Notes: generated by a model not told the origin, from the sequence alone. Numbered from the stretch's first letter, positions 47,184 to 56,094 are shown. The stretch is DNA of 64,000 nt from Paenisporosarcina indica (GCF_001939075.1 NZ_MPTA01000003.1:186001-250000), one strand, 5' to 3'. Program-made: numbers and translations.

Positions 47184-47792
47184 TTAGTTGTCTACTTTAT
47201 CTGCAAATTCAGTTAACCCTACACCAGGTAGGACTCCAACTCTGTCCATTTCTAGTCTGTTTTCTCCTAGAGTGACTTTACCATTTTTAGTAGTAACTGC
47301 TATAGTGAATCCTAAACTCTTAAGAGTATTGATTGTACCAGTATCATACTGACCAAACGGGTAAGCAAAATACTTACATCCACCTAATATACCTTGACTG
47401 GTCTGAATATCTGTAAACACTTCAGCGTCAGTTTTAGTCAATACTTGACTAGTAGTACTTCCATCAAATTTGTGTAAATGGTGAGTATGGCTTTCATAGC
47501 TAAACACGTCACTCATAGTATCCATCCATATCTTGCTGACTCAAGAAATGTAGTTTCTTGTGGTCAAAAGTGGCAGGCGATGCTGGAATACGACTAGTGA
47601 TTAAAAACTGTTCTGTTATAAAACCATGCTGTTTAAGCTTTGGATAAGCATATTCCCTAGTGCTTCCTCATAAATATTTACCAAATCCTTCAAAGGTACT
47701 GCATAGGCTACAGTAGCAGCACTAGCTTCTTTAGTAGGAACAGGTATTGCTATTCCCGCAATCAGTAGTAAGCACAGGAATTTCTTCAACAT
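47184..47792 (-). pseudogene. Polysaccharide deacetylase pseudogene
   Basis: The gene starts intact at ATG 47792 (GGGGGAGAC ahead) with a signal peptide MLKKFLCLLLIAGIAIPVP. The frame breaks near 47640. The next readable part, LKQHGFITEQFLITSRIPAS, is in another frame, and most of the catalytic N-terminal part is missing. A further break near 47525 comes from a tandem GGAT duplication (ATGGATGGATACT). After it the frame carries FSYESHTHHLH and YFAYPFGQYD to the stop at 47184. The 113-codon open frame here is only the 3' part. Confidence 0.75.
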
Positions 47793-47974
47793 AAGTCTCC
47801 CCCTCAAGTGTTTCAAAGAAAAAATTATCCCTCTTTCCTGCTAGAGGAAGGCAAGAAGGACAAATTCTCATCTGAGAATGAAGCATCTGAACGACTCTGC
47901 GGCTGGCACAGGAAAAGCTGCTGCGAGACAAGCGGCGCAGGTACCCACATTCATGAATCTGTGAGTACCTTTGT

Positions 47975-48964
47975 TTACAGGGCTTTCCTGTCCTCGATTT
48001 CCCATTGTTTCAAAAAAGGGAACGGGTCAAATGCCGATTCATTTCGGCCATTGAATTTATACATCCCAAAGTGAAGATGCGGTGGAAACTTGCCTGAAGT
48101 TCCTTTCTTCCCATACCCGGAACTTCCAACATAGCCGACGATCATCCCAGGCTCCACAATATCACCCTCCTTGACGCCATTATCGAAATGCGACAAATGG
48201 GCGAAATAATGGTAGGTATTATGGATATCGCGGATTCCGACACGCCATCCCCCGAAATCATTCCAGCCCATCACTTCAATTACGCCGTATGTTGTAGACC
48301 GAACCGGGACACCGTAGGGAGCATACAAATCCGTACCTTCATGCATTCGGCGTCCTCCCCAGCCGCGGCTGGCTCCCCATGTACTGCGGTAGCTATAATT
48401 GTTTCCGACAGGGAGGGGAAAGGCATGTTGATCAAGGTCTAGCATTTCAAAATGTTGGTAGATCCGTGCAATTATCATAATCTGCCTAACAGCTTCATCG
48501 CGACCGTAATAACCTTTGAGTGCCTTCTTAAAATCATTTTTAGAATGGCCGTATTTACTCAAATAACTGGACATTGTTAGCATCAAGTCGTCATCATTTT
48601 CTCTGTCTGCCTTGCCGTCCCCATTTCCGTCCAATCCATTTCCACCGAAAAATGAGATGGTAGAGGACAGCGTATCGTTCTTGACCGGGTTCAAGTCACC
48701 CACCCAAAATTCATTTGAAAACTGAAGGGCAATTGGACCTTGCCTCTTAGTTAGATCGTTACGGACCTGTTGGATATTTCGCTCGTACTTATCCACTGCT
48801 GCCAAATAGTACCATGGCAATGAAGAATTGGCATATTGTTGATAATAGCCCATACGTTGGTTCAAAAGCTGTTCTTTGGTCTGTTCGACTTCAGCTGTTA
48901 CAACCGATGCTAAAGTGAAAAAGCTCATAACCCCAAAAAGCATAAATCGAAACTTCTGGAACAA
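47975..48964 (-). CDS. M23 peptidase, LytH/YunA-like L-Ala-D-Glu endopeptidase
   Basis: A 329-residue exported cell-wall hydrolase. A signal peptide (ending VVTA) is followed by a lysozyme-like helical domain (about 40-190, with LPWYYLAAVDKYERNIQ) and a C-terminal LytM/M23 domain. Zinc ligands are in MHEGTD and PHLHFG; the nearby HYFAHL supplies a catalytic histidine. The domain order and strong family stretches such as NYSYRSTWGASRGWGGRR match YunA/LytH, which matures peptidoglycan of the spore cortex. TTG start at 48964 with AAAGGAGGG ahead, preferred over the upstream ATG because it begins the signal peptide. It precedes the broken deacetylase. Confidence 0.85.
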   Translation of the reverse strand: MFQKFRFMLFGVMSFFTLASVVTAEVEQTKEQLLNQRMGYYQQYANSSLPWYYLAAVDKYERNIQQVRNDLTKRQGPIALQFSNEFWVGDLNPVKNDTLSSTISFFGGNGLDGNGDGKADRENDDDLMLTMSSYLSKYGHSKNDFKKALKGYYGRDEAVRQIMIIARIYQHFEMLDLDQHAFPLPVGNNYSYRSTWGASRGWGGRRMHEGTDLYAPYGVPVRSTTYGVIEVMGWNDFGGWRVGIRDIHNTYHYFAHLSHFDNGVKEGDIVEPGMIVGYVGSSGYGKKGTSGKFPPHLHFGMYKFNGRNESAFDPFPFLKQWEIEDRKAL

Positions 48965-49342
48965 ACAAAACCCTCCTTTTATCAATACGGTCCATAGTTT
49001 CTCCATCTCACTCCGTTTCATGAATCATTTTTCGGAAATGAAAGAAGAATTGCCACCAGCTTAGGAGGAAAAAAGTGAGCGTTGTTAAAATAGACACTTT
49101 TATGAATTTCAGTGCAAATTAAAGAAGTCTTTGGCTAAATAATGCACAAATTCCCAAATCTAAATTCTCTTTTTTCAATTTAGACTTGTTAAAAGGAAAT
49201 TGGCGGATGGATAAAAATAGTTACACCAAAAGTGCTTAAGTAGGACAAAATTAGTGAGCTCTTTAAAAGTATAAATTATTGCGTAACGTAAAGAATAAAG
49301 TGGATGAGATTCTTGGGAAAACTAGTCTAAGGAAGTGATGAA
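48965..49342. other. Intergenic region between divergent cell-wall genes
   Basis: AT-rich stretch separating the M23 peptidase (minus) from the deacetylase (plus). It should contain both promoters. No gene or strong hairpin was seen. Confidence 0.5.
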
Positions 49343-50068
49343 TTGAAGGGAAAGTATATTTTAGTGTTATCTATTATTATTCTTTTAAGTTCCATCTTTT
49401 ATGTTAGCTTTAGTGTATTTGCTGATAAAGGACGTTTCCATTACGAAGAAACTGGGGAAGTTGTGTGGGATATAAAAACTGAAGAAAAAATAATTGCTAT
49501 AACATTTGACGATGGTCCCCACCGGAAATATACTGCCGAAGTTTTAGATTTATTAGCTAAATACGATGCTAAAGCAACTTTCTTTATTATTGGAGAAAAT
49601 GCAGAAAAGTATCCAGAACTTGTATTAAGAGCACATGAGGAAGGACATGAATTAGCAAACCACACATATACGCATCCTGTAAAAACAACAATTGCACATT
49701 TAGAGGATGAACTAAAACAGACAAATGAAACAATATACGGTATTACAGGATTTTACCCAAAGTTGTTTAGACCTGTTGGCGGACAATACACAGATGACAT
49801 GATTAAGGCGGCAGTGGACAAAGGTTATAAAGTTGTAATGTGGTCTTGGCACCAAGATACAGAAGACTGGAAAAATCCCGGTGTTAAAAACATTGTAAAA
49901 AAAGTGGTGAATGTTACGAAACCAGGAGACGTCATTCTTTTCCATGACGGTGGTGGTAATCGTAAACAGACTGTGAAAGCACTTGAGGAGATTTTGCCTG
50001 AACTCCAAAAACAAGGATACAAATTTGTGACTATTTCAGAACTTATTGAGTACAAAAACAACAAATAA
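49343..50068 (+). CDS. Polysaccharide deacetylase (CE4 family)
   Basis: A 241-residue exported enzyme with an N-terminal membrane/signal helix (ILVLSIIILLSSIFYVSF) and a NodB-type domain. Motifs: TFDDGPH (catalytic and metal Asp), HELANHTYTHP (metal histidines), LFRPVGGQ and ILFHDGGG (catalytic His). Likely removes acetyl groups from peptidoglycan or a surface glycan; PdaA/PdaB-like roles in sporulation are possible but not shown. TTG start with AGGAAGTG ahead. It is intact, unlike the truncated homologue at 47184-47792. Confidence 0.9.
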   Translation: MKGKYILVLSIIILLSSIFYVSFSVFADKGRFHYEETGEVVWDIKTEEKIIAITFDDGPHRKYTAEVLDLLAKYDAKATFFIIGENAEKYPELVLRAHEEGHELANHTYTHPVKTTIAHLEDELKQTNETIYGITGFYPKLFRPVGGQYTDDMIKAAVDKGYKVVMWSWHQDTEDWKNPGVKNIVKKVVNVTKPGDVILFHDGGGNRKQTVKALEEILPELQKQGYKFVTISELIEYKNNK

Positions 50069-50219
50069 AAGTGGTTGAAGCAGAAGATTTTCTGTACATT
50101 TCTATGATTTTCAAAAATCCCAATAGAAATTTAGGTTCTTTTTATTATGTACTCAACTTTGGCACCGAATAATTAGCTTTATAAGATATCCCTATTGGCT
50201 TTTGTAAACACTTACGTAA

Positions 50220-50264
50220 AGAGAAACCCCTAAAACCTTTGGCTTTAGGGGTTTCTCTTTATTT
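50220..50264 (+). terminator. Terminator of the deacetylase gene
   Basis: AGAGAAACCCCTAAA and TTTAGGGGTTTCTCT form a perfect 15-bp stem with a 9-base loop, followed by TTATTTC. Confidence 0.85.
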
Positions 50265-50444
50265 CAACTGTTTTTTTGTACATAATAGATATTTCCCCCC
50301 GTCGATAGTTATTGAGGATTTATTACACCGATTTCGACCTTTATGGTCTTTCTTCGATTCATCCAAACGTTTTGTGAAATCAACTTTTTTTAATAAGGAA
50401 AATATTAAATCGTAAGATTCCTTGGAATATTAACTAGATCGAGT

Positions 50445-50960
50445 TTATAACGAAGGGTCCAATATCTCCACGATTCGATCCGCTCTTACACGATTATGGC
50501 AAAGCTTGAATAATTGATCCAAAAAAACTTCAACTTCCGAAAGTGATGACGGTAATGGGATTTCCATTTTTCTCGACCCAAACGTTTGCGTAAAATACGA
50601 TTTTCTGATGTCATTTTTGCCGTCTCTTTTTAAGGGATTGTATTTCCACGAAAGATAAGTGATTCCGCCTTCTTCTATTGTCTGATTTAATTCAGCGATG
50701 GTTGTAGATTTATCATGCGCATAGATAACTAAGTAATAGTTGTCATTTCGATGCCAATCGATCCATAAGAAATAATAACTATTATGTCCAGGTTTCGTGA
50801 CATCAAAGGCCGCTATGATTGGTTTTCCATTCGCCCACTGGTGGAATTTACTCAACATATCATTTGGTGTATCCAACTTAGTCAATTCATAAGTGGCGGA
50901 TGTGGATTCCATCCATCCCTCTAAATAATTACTAATGATTTCAGCCTGATTTTTTTTCAA
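50445..50960 (-). CDS. Conserved-looking protein of unknown function
   Basis: A 171-residue soluble protein without signal or membrane helix. It is rich in aromatic residues (GHNSYYFLWIDWHRNDNYYL, YFTQTFGSR) and predicted as mixed alpha/beta with a C-terminal helix. No domain was recognised. The start is TTG with GAGGGAAGTGG ahead. Coding character is good (regular codon pattern, clean start), but no neighbour helps to define its job. Confidence 0.6.
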   Translation of the reverse strand: MKKNQAEIISNYLEGWMESTSATYELTKLDTPNDMLSKFHQWANGKPIIAAFDVTKPGHNSYYFLWIDWHRNDNYYLVIYAHDKSTTIAELNQTIEEGGITYLSWKYNPLKRDGKNDIRKSYFTQTFGSRKMEIPLPSSLSEVEVFLDQLFKLCHNRVRADRIVEILDPSL

Positions 50961-51503
50961 AGTACCACTTCCCTCTTCAAATGTGTTTTAAAACATTTTA
51001 TCTAATAAGCTCTGAGAATGTTGTCGTTGTTAAATAAATACAAAATAGTGCATTTGCGTCTTCCTAGCTGCAGGAGCGTGAAGAATGAGTCCCAAAAGTA
51101 TGTGCTTTTCATACTTGTTGACCCATGCGGAACGGGCGGTCAGCGTAAATGGAAGATTGACAACAAGAACGTTTTACATATTAATTTAGTAAGAAGAAAT
51201 CCATATTCTAATAATCTTTCTTAGCAGGAATTAGTGCAATGTTTATTTGTTAAGAACAAGGAAATATGCGGTTGATTAGAGAATATATTTATAGAGAAAT
51301 AGCAAAACAAATATTACCAAAGAACAAAGGGAGTACAACCCGTATGGAAATAGAAAGAATGAGTTTTGTTTTCAACACGCACACAATTGGACCATTACGG
51401 TGCTGTTCATTTAAGCTTCATGGGCAACATTCCCCAAATTTCTGGTGGATAATATGATTACCCCTGGTGGTTAGAATTCTTCAACTAAAGGTGGAAGATA
51501 AAA
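50961..51503. other. Stretch without a recognisable gene
   Basis: Two plus-strand open frames (51018-51224 and 51266-51457) lie here, but neither has a good ribosome binding site or recognisable domain. They may be decayed gene remains. Confidence 0.35.
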
Positions 51504-51812
51504 ATGAAAGTCGGATATAGTATTTTGAAAGAAATTCATAATAAAACCGATTCACCTACAGCGAGTGATTATGGATTGAGCGAAGTGGATTTTCAAAACT
51601 TTGTGTTCTTTTTAGAAACAAAGGGTTATTTAGAGAGAGTGTTGAGGGTACACGATCATTTCTCCCTAAAAGCCGCCCGTTTAACTGAAAAAGGGGTTTC
51701 CTTATTGGTAGAGCTTAAGCATTACGAAGATTCCTATCCTGCAAGGAACTACTTAAAAGCGTGGGTACAATCTGAAAAAGACCTTTATTCCAATGGTGCG
51801 GAACAAGAATGA
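51504..51812 (+). CDS. YjcQ-like winged-helix protein
   Basis: A 102-residue protein with AAGGTGG ahead of its ATG. The pattern YSILKEIHNKTDSPTASDYG, then a helix with FQNFVFFLETKGYLERV, then LTEKGVSLLVE resembles the YjcQ family, small winged-helix proteins often found in prophage or accessory regions. No DNA target is known. It is followed by the repeat element R2, whose last hairpin could also terminate its transcript. Confidence 0.6.
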   Translation: MKVGYSILKEIHNKTDSPTASDYGLSEVDFQNFVFFLETKGYLERVLRVHDHFSLKAARLTEKGVSLLVELKHYEDSYPARNYLKAWVQSEKDLYSNGAEQE

Positions 51813-51859
51813 CAGTTTCTATTTTGTGAGTTAACGTATAAGCCTGGAGATACCATAGG

Positions 51860-52030
51860 TTGATACACCTAATCCCCTTTGTATCATGAAATCAGATAGT
51901 GAGTACTATAAAAAAGACCGTTTGATGGTGGTACATCAAACGATCAACGTAATAGTAGGTTCCCTTCAAGGGGATTGACCGAAACAGGAGTAACCCATCT
52001 GCCCCTAACTCAAGGATGGGTTATTTTTTT
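51860..52030 (+). ncRNA. Candidate small RNA element, copy R2
   Basis: TTGATA, a 16-base spacer and TATCAT form a good sigma-A-like promoter. Hairpin 1 is GACCGTTTGATG/CATCAAACGATC (51916-51945), then the TTCCCTTCAAGGGGA hairpin, then a perfect TAACCCATC/GATGGGTTA hairpin followed by T7. It is the best-preserved full-length copy. Confidence 0.55.
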
Positions 52031-52042
52031 GGTTAAATGAAA

Positions 52043-52320
52043 GTACAAGTATTGTTTCTAATGTTATTGCTACCATCAACGCTTCGAATATTGAAATGGC
52101 ACCACAGGCAACACGAAGTGGGTCATGCAGACGTTGCTGCAGGACGTGGCGTACTTAGTCTGCCTATCAATAGTCGAATGGGAGTGAGAAAACCACCCTT
52201 GTGTTTGTAGCCGCCGAGATATTCCGCGAATACGATAATCTCTGGAATAAAATTGAAGTAGGGTTTAGTTTAGAAAATTTGGGTAATGTATATGTAACGT
52301 TAAAATGGGAGGTATCATAA
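52043..52320 (+). pseudogene. Frameshifted remnant of an unknown gene
   Basis: Codon-like stretches lie in two frames: ESTSIVSNVIATINASNIEM, then ADVAAGRGVLSLPINSRMGV in a second frame, and FVAAEIFREYDNLWNKIEVG with LENLGNVYVTLKWEVS back in the first. The stop TAA overlaps the start codon of the following lipoprotein (TAATG), which suggests an original two-gene operon. No family was recognised. Confidence 0.45.
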
Positions 52321-52454
52321 TGAAGAATAAATATTTATCCCTACCATTAGCCGCAATACTATTACTAGGTGCTTGTGGAGATGATGATGCGGACGATATC
52401 GAAGTGAATGATCCATTATTGGAAGACGATGGTGAAAATGATGTAGGTAGTTGA
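52320..52454 (+). CDS. Very small lipoprotein, function unknown
   Basis: A 44-residue protein: MKNKYLSLPLAAILLLGACG is a complete lipoprotein signal with lipobox LGAC and Gly following, then an acidic tail rich in Asp and Glu (GDDDADDIEVNDPLLEDDGE). GGGAGG lies seven bases before the ATG. The mature peptide would be only about 26 residues. It overlaps the end of a decayed gene and lies between elements R2 and R3. It is too short for usual gene finders but has all signals of a real gene. Confidence 0.65.
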   Translation: MKNKYLSLPLAAILLLGACGDDDADDIEVNDPLLEDDGENDVGS

Positions 52455-52520
52455 CGAAGTAAATTGATGAAAAAAAATGGAGTTCAATATCGGAATATCA
52501 TCTCTTGAGCCATCAATCAG

Positions 52521-52649
52521 TTGAGACACCTAATGCACTTTGGTTTAATGAAATCAGATAGTGAGTACAATTAAAAAGACCGTTTGGTGGTCCAACACCA
52601 AACGATCAACCCATCTGAGGTATACTTCAAGGATGGGTTATTTTTTATG
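52521..52649 (+). ncRNA. Candidate small RNA element, copy R3 (shortened)
   Basis: TTGAGA, a 17-base spacer and TTTAAT form the promoter-like pair. Hairpin 1 is GACCGTTTGGTG/CACCAAACGATC (52578-52607). The middle section of R1 and R2, about 45 bases including the TTCCC hairpin, is missing; hairpin 3 AACCCATC/GATGGGTT follows at once and ends in T6. Confidence 0.5.
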
Positions 52650-52701
52650 GTTAAACGGCAGAATTGAAATGACTATAATACTAACAATAAGTTTACATGA
52701 C

Positions 52702-53370
52702 TCATTTTAATACTCTTTTTTCTTTTGCCTCTTTTAACCACATCGGAAACTCATCGAGCAATTGGTCATATAACTCTTCATCTGACAATTTATCAATATC
52801 AAGGATATGAAAGAAATTTGCATTATCGATAAAGCGTCCTTCCATTACATCCAATTTCTTCAGTACATCAAAATTGGAATCTCCCACTCCAATGAATTGC
52901 CAAAATATTGGTTTGTCGGATGATTGCACAATCGGCTTCTTAATTCCTGCTTTACATCCACCATCATTAATGAATACCAGAAATACGGGATCGTCACTTG
53001 AGTCTTCTCGAATGTATTTTTGAATGACATCTTCCATCACTGTTGGCTCATCATTTCTACCAAATTTATGTACTTTTTCATTATTCAAAATATGTTGATC
53101 AACATATCCCTCAAAATTCATTTCAGTTGCTTCTGGAAGTCGCGAAAACTCATTATCATATACCCAAACATCTAACGCACCATCATCGTCAAATTGACTG
53201 GCTACTGCCAAAACGCGTTCTACCACCTTTTGAACCTCACCACTTTTATACAATTTTCGCATGGAACCAGATATATCTAATACCAAGCCAACTCTTGCCT
53301 TGACGTTCGATAGCTTTTTCTTTTCCAGGACTATACTTACTTTCTCTTTTCTCAGTGATATGGATGACAT
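52702..53370 (-). CDS. VWA-domain protein of the TerF type
   Basis: A 222-residue protein whose von Willebrand A domain has the MIDAS motif DISGSM (after ARVGLVLD), the threonine position in EPTVMEDV and FINDGGC later. The short strand ahead of it (ISLRKEKVSIVLEKKKL) resembles the end of a TerD-like domain, as in TerF-type proteins of tellurite/stress-resistance clusters. No other ter genes are nearby. AGGAGGAG precedes the ATG. It presumably binds a partner protein through a metal; the partner is unknown. Confidence 0.75.
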   Translation of the reverse strand: MSSISLRKEKVSIVLEKKKLSNVKARVGLVLDISGSMRKLYKSGEVQKVVERVLAVASQFDDDGALDVWVYDNEFSRLPEATEMNFEGYVDQHILNNEKVHKFGRNDEPTVMEDVIQKYIREDSSDDPVFLVFINDGGCKAGIKKPIVQSSDKPIFWQFIGVGDSNFDVLKKLDVMEGRFIDNANFFHILDIDKLSDEELYDQLLDEFPMWLKEAKEKRVLK

Positions 53371-53592
53371 TATTTTATCTCCTCCTACATTTATGGTTAT
53401 AAATCATTCTTCATTAATTGCTTCTATTCCAATTCTTATTACGGAATTTTGCGTCTATTAATCTCACTTTATTTTATCACTATTTAATGCTACATAAAAA
53501 TATGAAATCAAAAATGTATTATTTCTCAATTCAAGTTGATAAATCCAATGCATGAGACATCAATTCATTTAACTCCTGAATTTGCCAAAGAA
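53371..53592. other. Intergenic region upstream of the VWA gene
   Basis: AT-rich sequence without a gene; it should hold the VWA promoter. Confidence 0.4.
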
Positions 53593-53647
53593 AAACACCT
53601 TCGTTACATGCACTTGTGTTAAGTGTACAGTCTCCGGAGGTGTGTTT
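53593..53647. repeat. Long imperfect inverted repeat
   Basis: AAACACCT and AGGTGTGTTT are outer arms, and TGCACTT/AAGTGTA are inner arms around GTGTT. It resembles a terminator or the end of a small mobile element. From 53648 to 53887 a minus-strand frame reading ELDVVKNTVLYGKYVANNNK (about 53693-53795) may be a gene relic. Confidence 0.35.
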
Positions 53648-53887
53648 ATTATCTCATTGATTTTGGTTATTTCATCATCTATATTCATTATTTATTTACC
53701 CTTTTTAGACGAGAAGTCCTTGTTATTATTGGCTACGTATTTGCCGTATAGAACCGTGTTTTTTACCACATCCAATTCACAATTAACTATGGGGCCCGCC
53801 ACCATGTAGGACCCTTAGTAAATCCTTTACGAATTATTTATAAAACAGTTACGATCGTTCGTTCTTATCGAGAAGGAGGGTCAAACA

Positions 53888-55105
53888 TTATATTGGTTCA
53901 ATGTTAAAATGGATTTTCTTTGCGGCTTCCTTCGCTATTCTAATTGCTTCTTCTTTACTGTCTGAATAAGTCAAAATGTACCCATATCGATCTCCCATGG
54001 ATAAAGGCGGGTGTAATAAATCACCAATTTTAGAATCGATAAAGACTTCCTCTACCCCAGGTATCCGAGAACAACGTTTTCTTCCTGTTACCTTTATTAG
54101 AGTACCTGTTGAGTCACTTGTTAAATGATGTGAATATACAAACCGTTTGTATTTTTTTTGGAGGTTAGGCTCTTGACCTAAAAATATCTTTATTGTTTCT
54201 TCAACTAAATTAATTCCATAGGCTGTTTCAATCATTCGATTCATTGTTCCCCCAGATATCCGAGGGTTTATTTCAATTAGTTTCCATTCTTGATTAATCA
54301 ATCGCATTTCTAAATGGCAGGATCCATTTTTCATTTTAAAACGTTCTAAAATCAAAGAAACCGTCTCATGGATTTTCCCAAAAAAAACTTGATCCATATC
54401 TGCCAATAAACAATATCCAGTTACAATAAAACGTTCAAAAAACGTTATTTCTTGTTCAAGCACAGCAATGATATGAACTTTCCCTTTATACATACAAGCT
54501 TCAACCAAGTATTGAGGACCGTCTAAATATTCCTCTAACAATACTTCCTTGCTCCCATTCTTTAATAACAAGTTTATAGACTCCGCTAATTCATTTTTAT
54601 CTTTAACAAGTAAAACATCCCTAGAACCAGTTGAAATTGGCGATTTAACAATAAGAGGAAAAGAAGCTGTTTGTTGTTTGATGAAATTTCTTAATGAAGC
54701 ACCTTTTCTATATCTTGAAAAATAAGGAGATACCGATAAGTCTTTTAACAGTACACGTGTTAAAAGCTTATTTTCCATTTTCATGACAGGCTCGGGGGAG
54801 ACGTCAGTAACACCTAATTCTTTCGACAATTTCGCAGCTACATGAACAAAAGGATCCATAAAACTCAATATAGCCACTACGTTATTACCCTGTTTTTGTA
54901 TATCTTTTATATTTTTCTTTAATAAATCATAATTGTTCAATTTCGTTCGAATCATTTGATTAACCTCGGGAAAATCCAGTCTTTTTTCAATGAACAGTTT
55001 TCTATTCGTTAATAACACAGTAAAAAAGCCAAGATTTTCAGCAGCTTTAATTGCCTCCCTGCTTGATCCTGATTTATTACACCCAATGAATATAATTGTT
55101 TTCAT
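53888..55105 (-). CDS. ATP-grasp carboxylate-amine ligase-like protein
   Basis: A 405-residue ATP-grasp enzyme. The N-terminal Rossmann-like part starts MKTIIFIGCNKSGSSREAIK; the central lysine is in FPLIVKSPISTGSRDVLLV, the ATP loop in VLLEEYLDGPQYLVEA, and Mg ligands in HLEMRLINQEWKLIEINPRI followed by SGGTMNRMI. The layout is that of L-amino-acid ligases and similar BacD/carbamoyl-phosphate-type enzymes, which join a carboxylate and an amine with ATP. The substrates are not evident. The gene is divergent from the hypothetical gene at 55361; no biosynthesis partners are nearby. Confidence 0.8.
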   Translation of the reverse strand: MKTIIFIGCNKSGSSREAIKAAENLGFFTVLLTNRKLFIEKRLDFPEVNQMIRTKLNNYDLLKKNIKDIQKQGNNVVAILSFMDPFVHVAAKLSKELGVTDVSPEPVMKMENKLLTRVLLKDLSVSPYFSRYRKGASLRNFIKQQTASFPLIVKSPISTGSRDVLLVKDKNELAESINLLLKNGSKEVLLEEYLDGPQYLVEACMYKGKVHIIAVLEQEITFFERFIVTGYCLLADMDQVFFGKIHETVSLILERFKMKNGSCHLEMRLINQEWKLIEINPRISGGTMNRMIETAYGINLVEETIKIFLGQEPNLQKKYKRFVYSHHLTSDSTGTLIKVTGRKRCSRIPGVEEVFIDSKIGDLLHPPLSMGDRYGYILTYSDSKEEAIRIAKEAAKKIHFNIEPI

Positions 55106-55360
55106 ATTCTATTTTCATCTACCTTCCCATCGCCTTGGGGGCATCTTTAGTCTCTGAAAATAAAATATTCATAATGGATTAATTTGTTTAGGCAAACTAA
55201 ATTAATACTCACGAAACATCCCTTTTTCTTTAAGCACTGCGATTGTTTGATTTCTTATGATTAGTGACATACTAAATAGGGGATAGAAATTTAATAATCT
55301 TAGGTTTTACAATAATCTAGAGATGATTGTAATTGCAATTATTTGGAGGGGAATTTTTCT

Positions 55361-56017
55361 GTGAAACTGTTTCAATTAAGAAAAGGGCAATTTGTCTATT
55401 ATCAAAATGAATTGCACAGAGTTTACTCAGTTAAGCCTATGGTAAAAAAGTCAGTTCATCTGATGAAGCTGAAGGATTTGTCGCAGCATATATGTAGTGC
55501 GGCGGAAGTAGATAAATACCAACCAAAGGAACTTGATAGCTTTATTTTCAATAAAAATGTTTATACCCTCAGCAAGTATAGAAAAGCTGAAGAAGGGGAT
55601 TTCATTTTAATTACAAACCCAAATCCTGATTACCTGGATCATTACTCATTAAATGAAATTGAGGTAGTGGCATCAGTTGAAAACAAAGGGGTTATCACAA
55701 ATAAGTATAACGGAATTAGGCATAATGAGTATTTACTGATGGTTCCAGGTCGTGATGATAATAGTAACCGCATTGAATATCGGGATATTCAAGATATTGA
55801 AGAAAGCAACATACAGGACCACTCAGATGTTATTAGTGATTTGTTGCCCACTATTGGAGACGTGTATAGAAAAAATGATACAAATGCAGCAATTGATGCG
55901 ATGGTAGTCGCCATACAAGGGAATACGATAATTCTAGGAGGCGGTTTAGAGTTGCCGCATGAAGAGTTGATGAACAATGAGAAATGGGAATTTCTTTATA
56001 GCCTTCTGGACAAATAA
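55361..56017 (+). CDS. Protein of unknown function
   Basis: A 218-residue soluble protein. The N-terminal MKLFQLRKGQFVYYQNELHR and VYSVKPMVKKSVHLMKL suggest a small beta domain; the middle is mixed (EGDFILITNPNPDYLDHYSL) and the C-terminus has a helix-strand pair with GNTIILGGGLELPHEEL. No family name can be given. The GTG at 55361 is preferred to a TTG at 55343 because GGAGGGG lies nine bases ahead of it. It precedes the BCCT transporter on the same strand with a 77-base gap. Confidence 0.6.
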   Translation: MKLFQLRKGQFVYYQNELHRVYSVKPMVKKSVHLMKLKDLSQHICSAAEVDKYQPKELDSFIFNKNVYTLSKYRKAEEGDFILITNPNPDYLDHYSLNEIEVVASVENKGVITNKYNGIRHNEYLLMVPGRDDNSNRIEYRDIQDIEESNIQDHSDVISDLLPTIGDVYRKNDTNAAIDAMVVAIQGNTIILGGGLELPHEELMNNEKWEFLYSLLDK

Positions 56018-56094
56018 TTTATTTACCTTCTTATTAGGCAATTTCATACTTTATCGGTTCTCAATGTTTAACACTTATCCTGTTGGAGGTTATC

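Noticed and set aside
53582-53809. 75-codon plus-strand frame with a hydrophobic segment
   Set aside because: It starts in an inverted repeat, has no ribosome binding site, and the opposite strand looks more like a gene relic.
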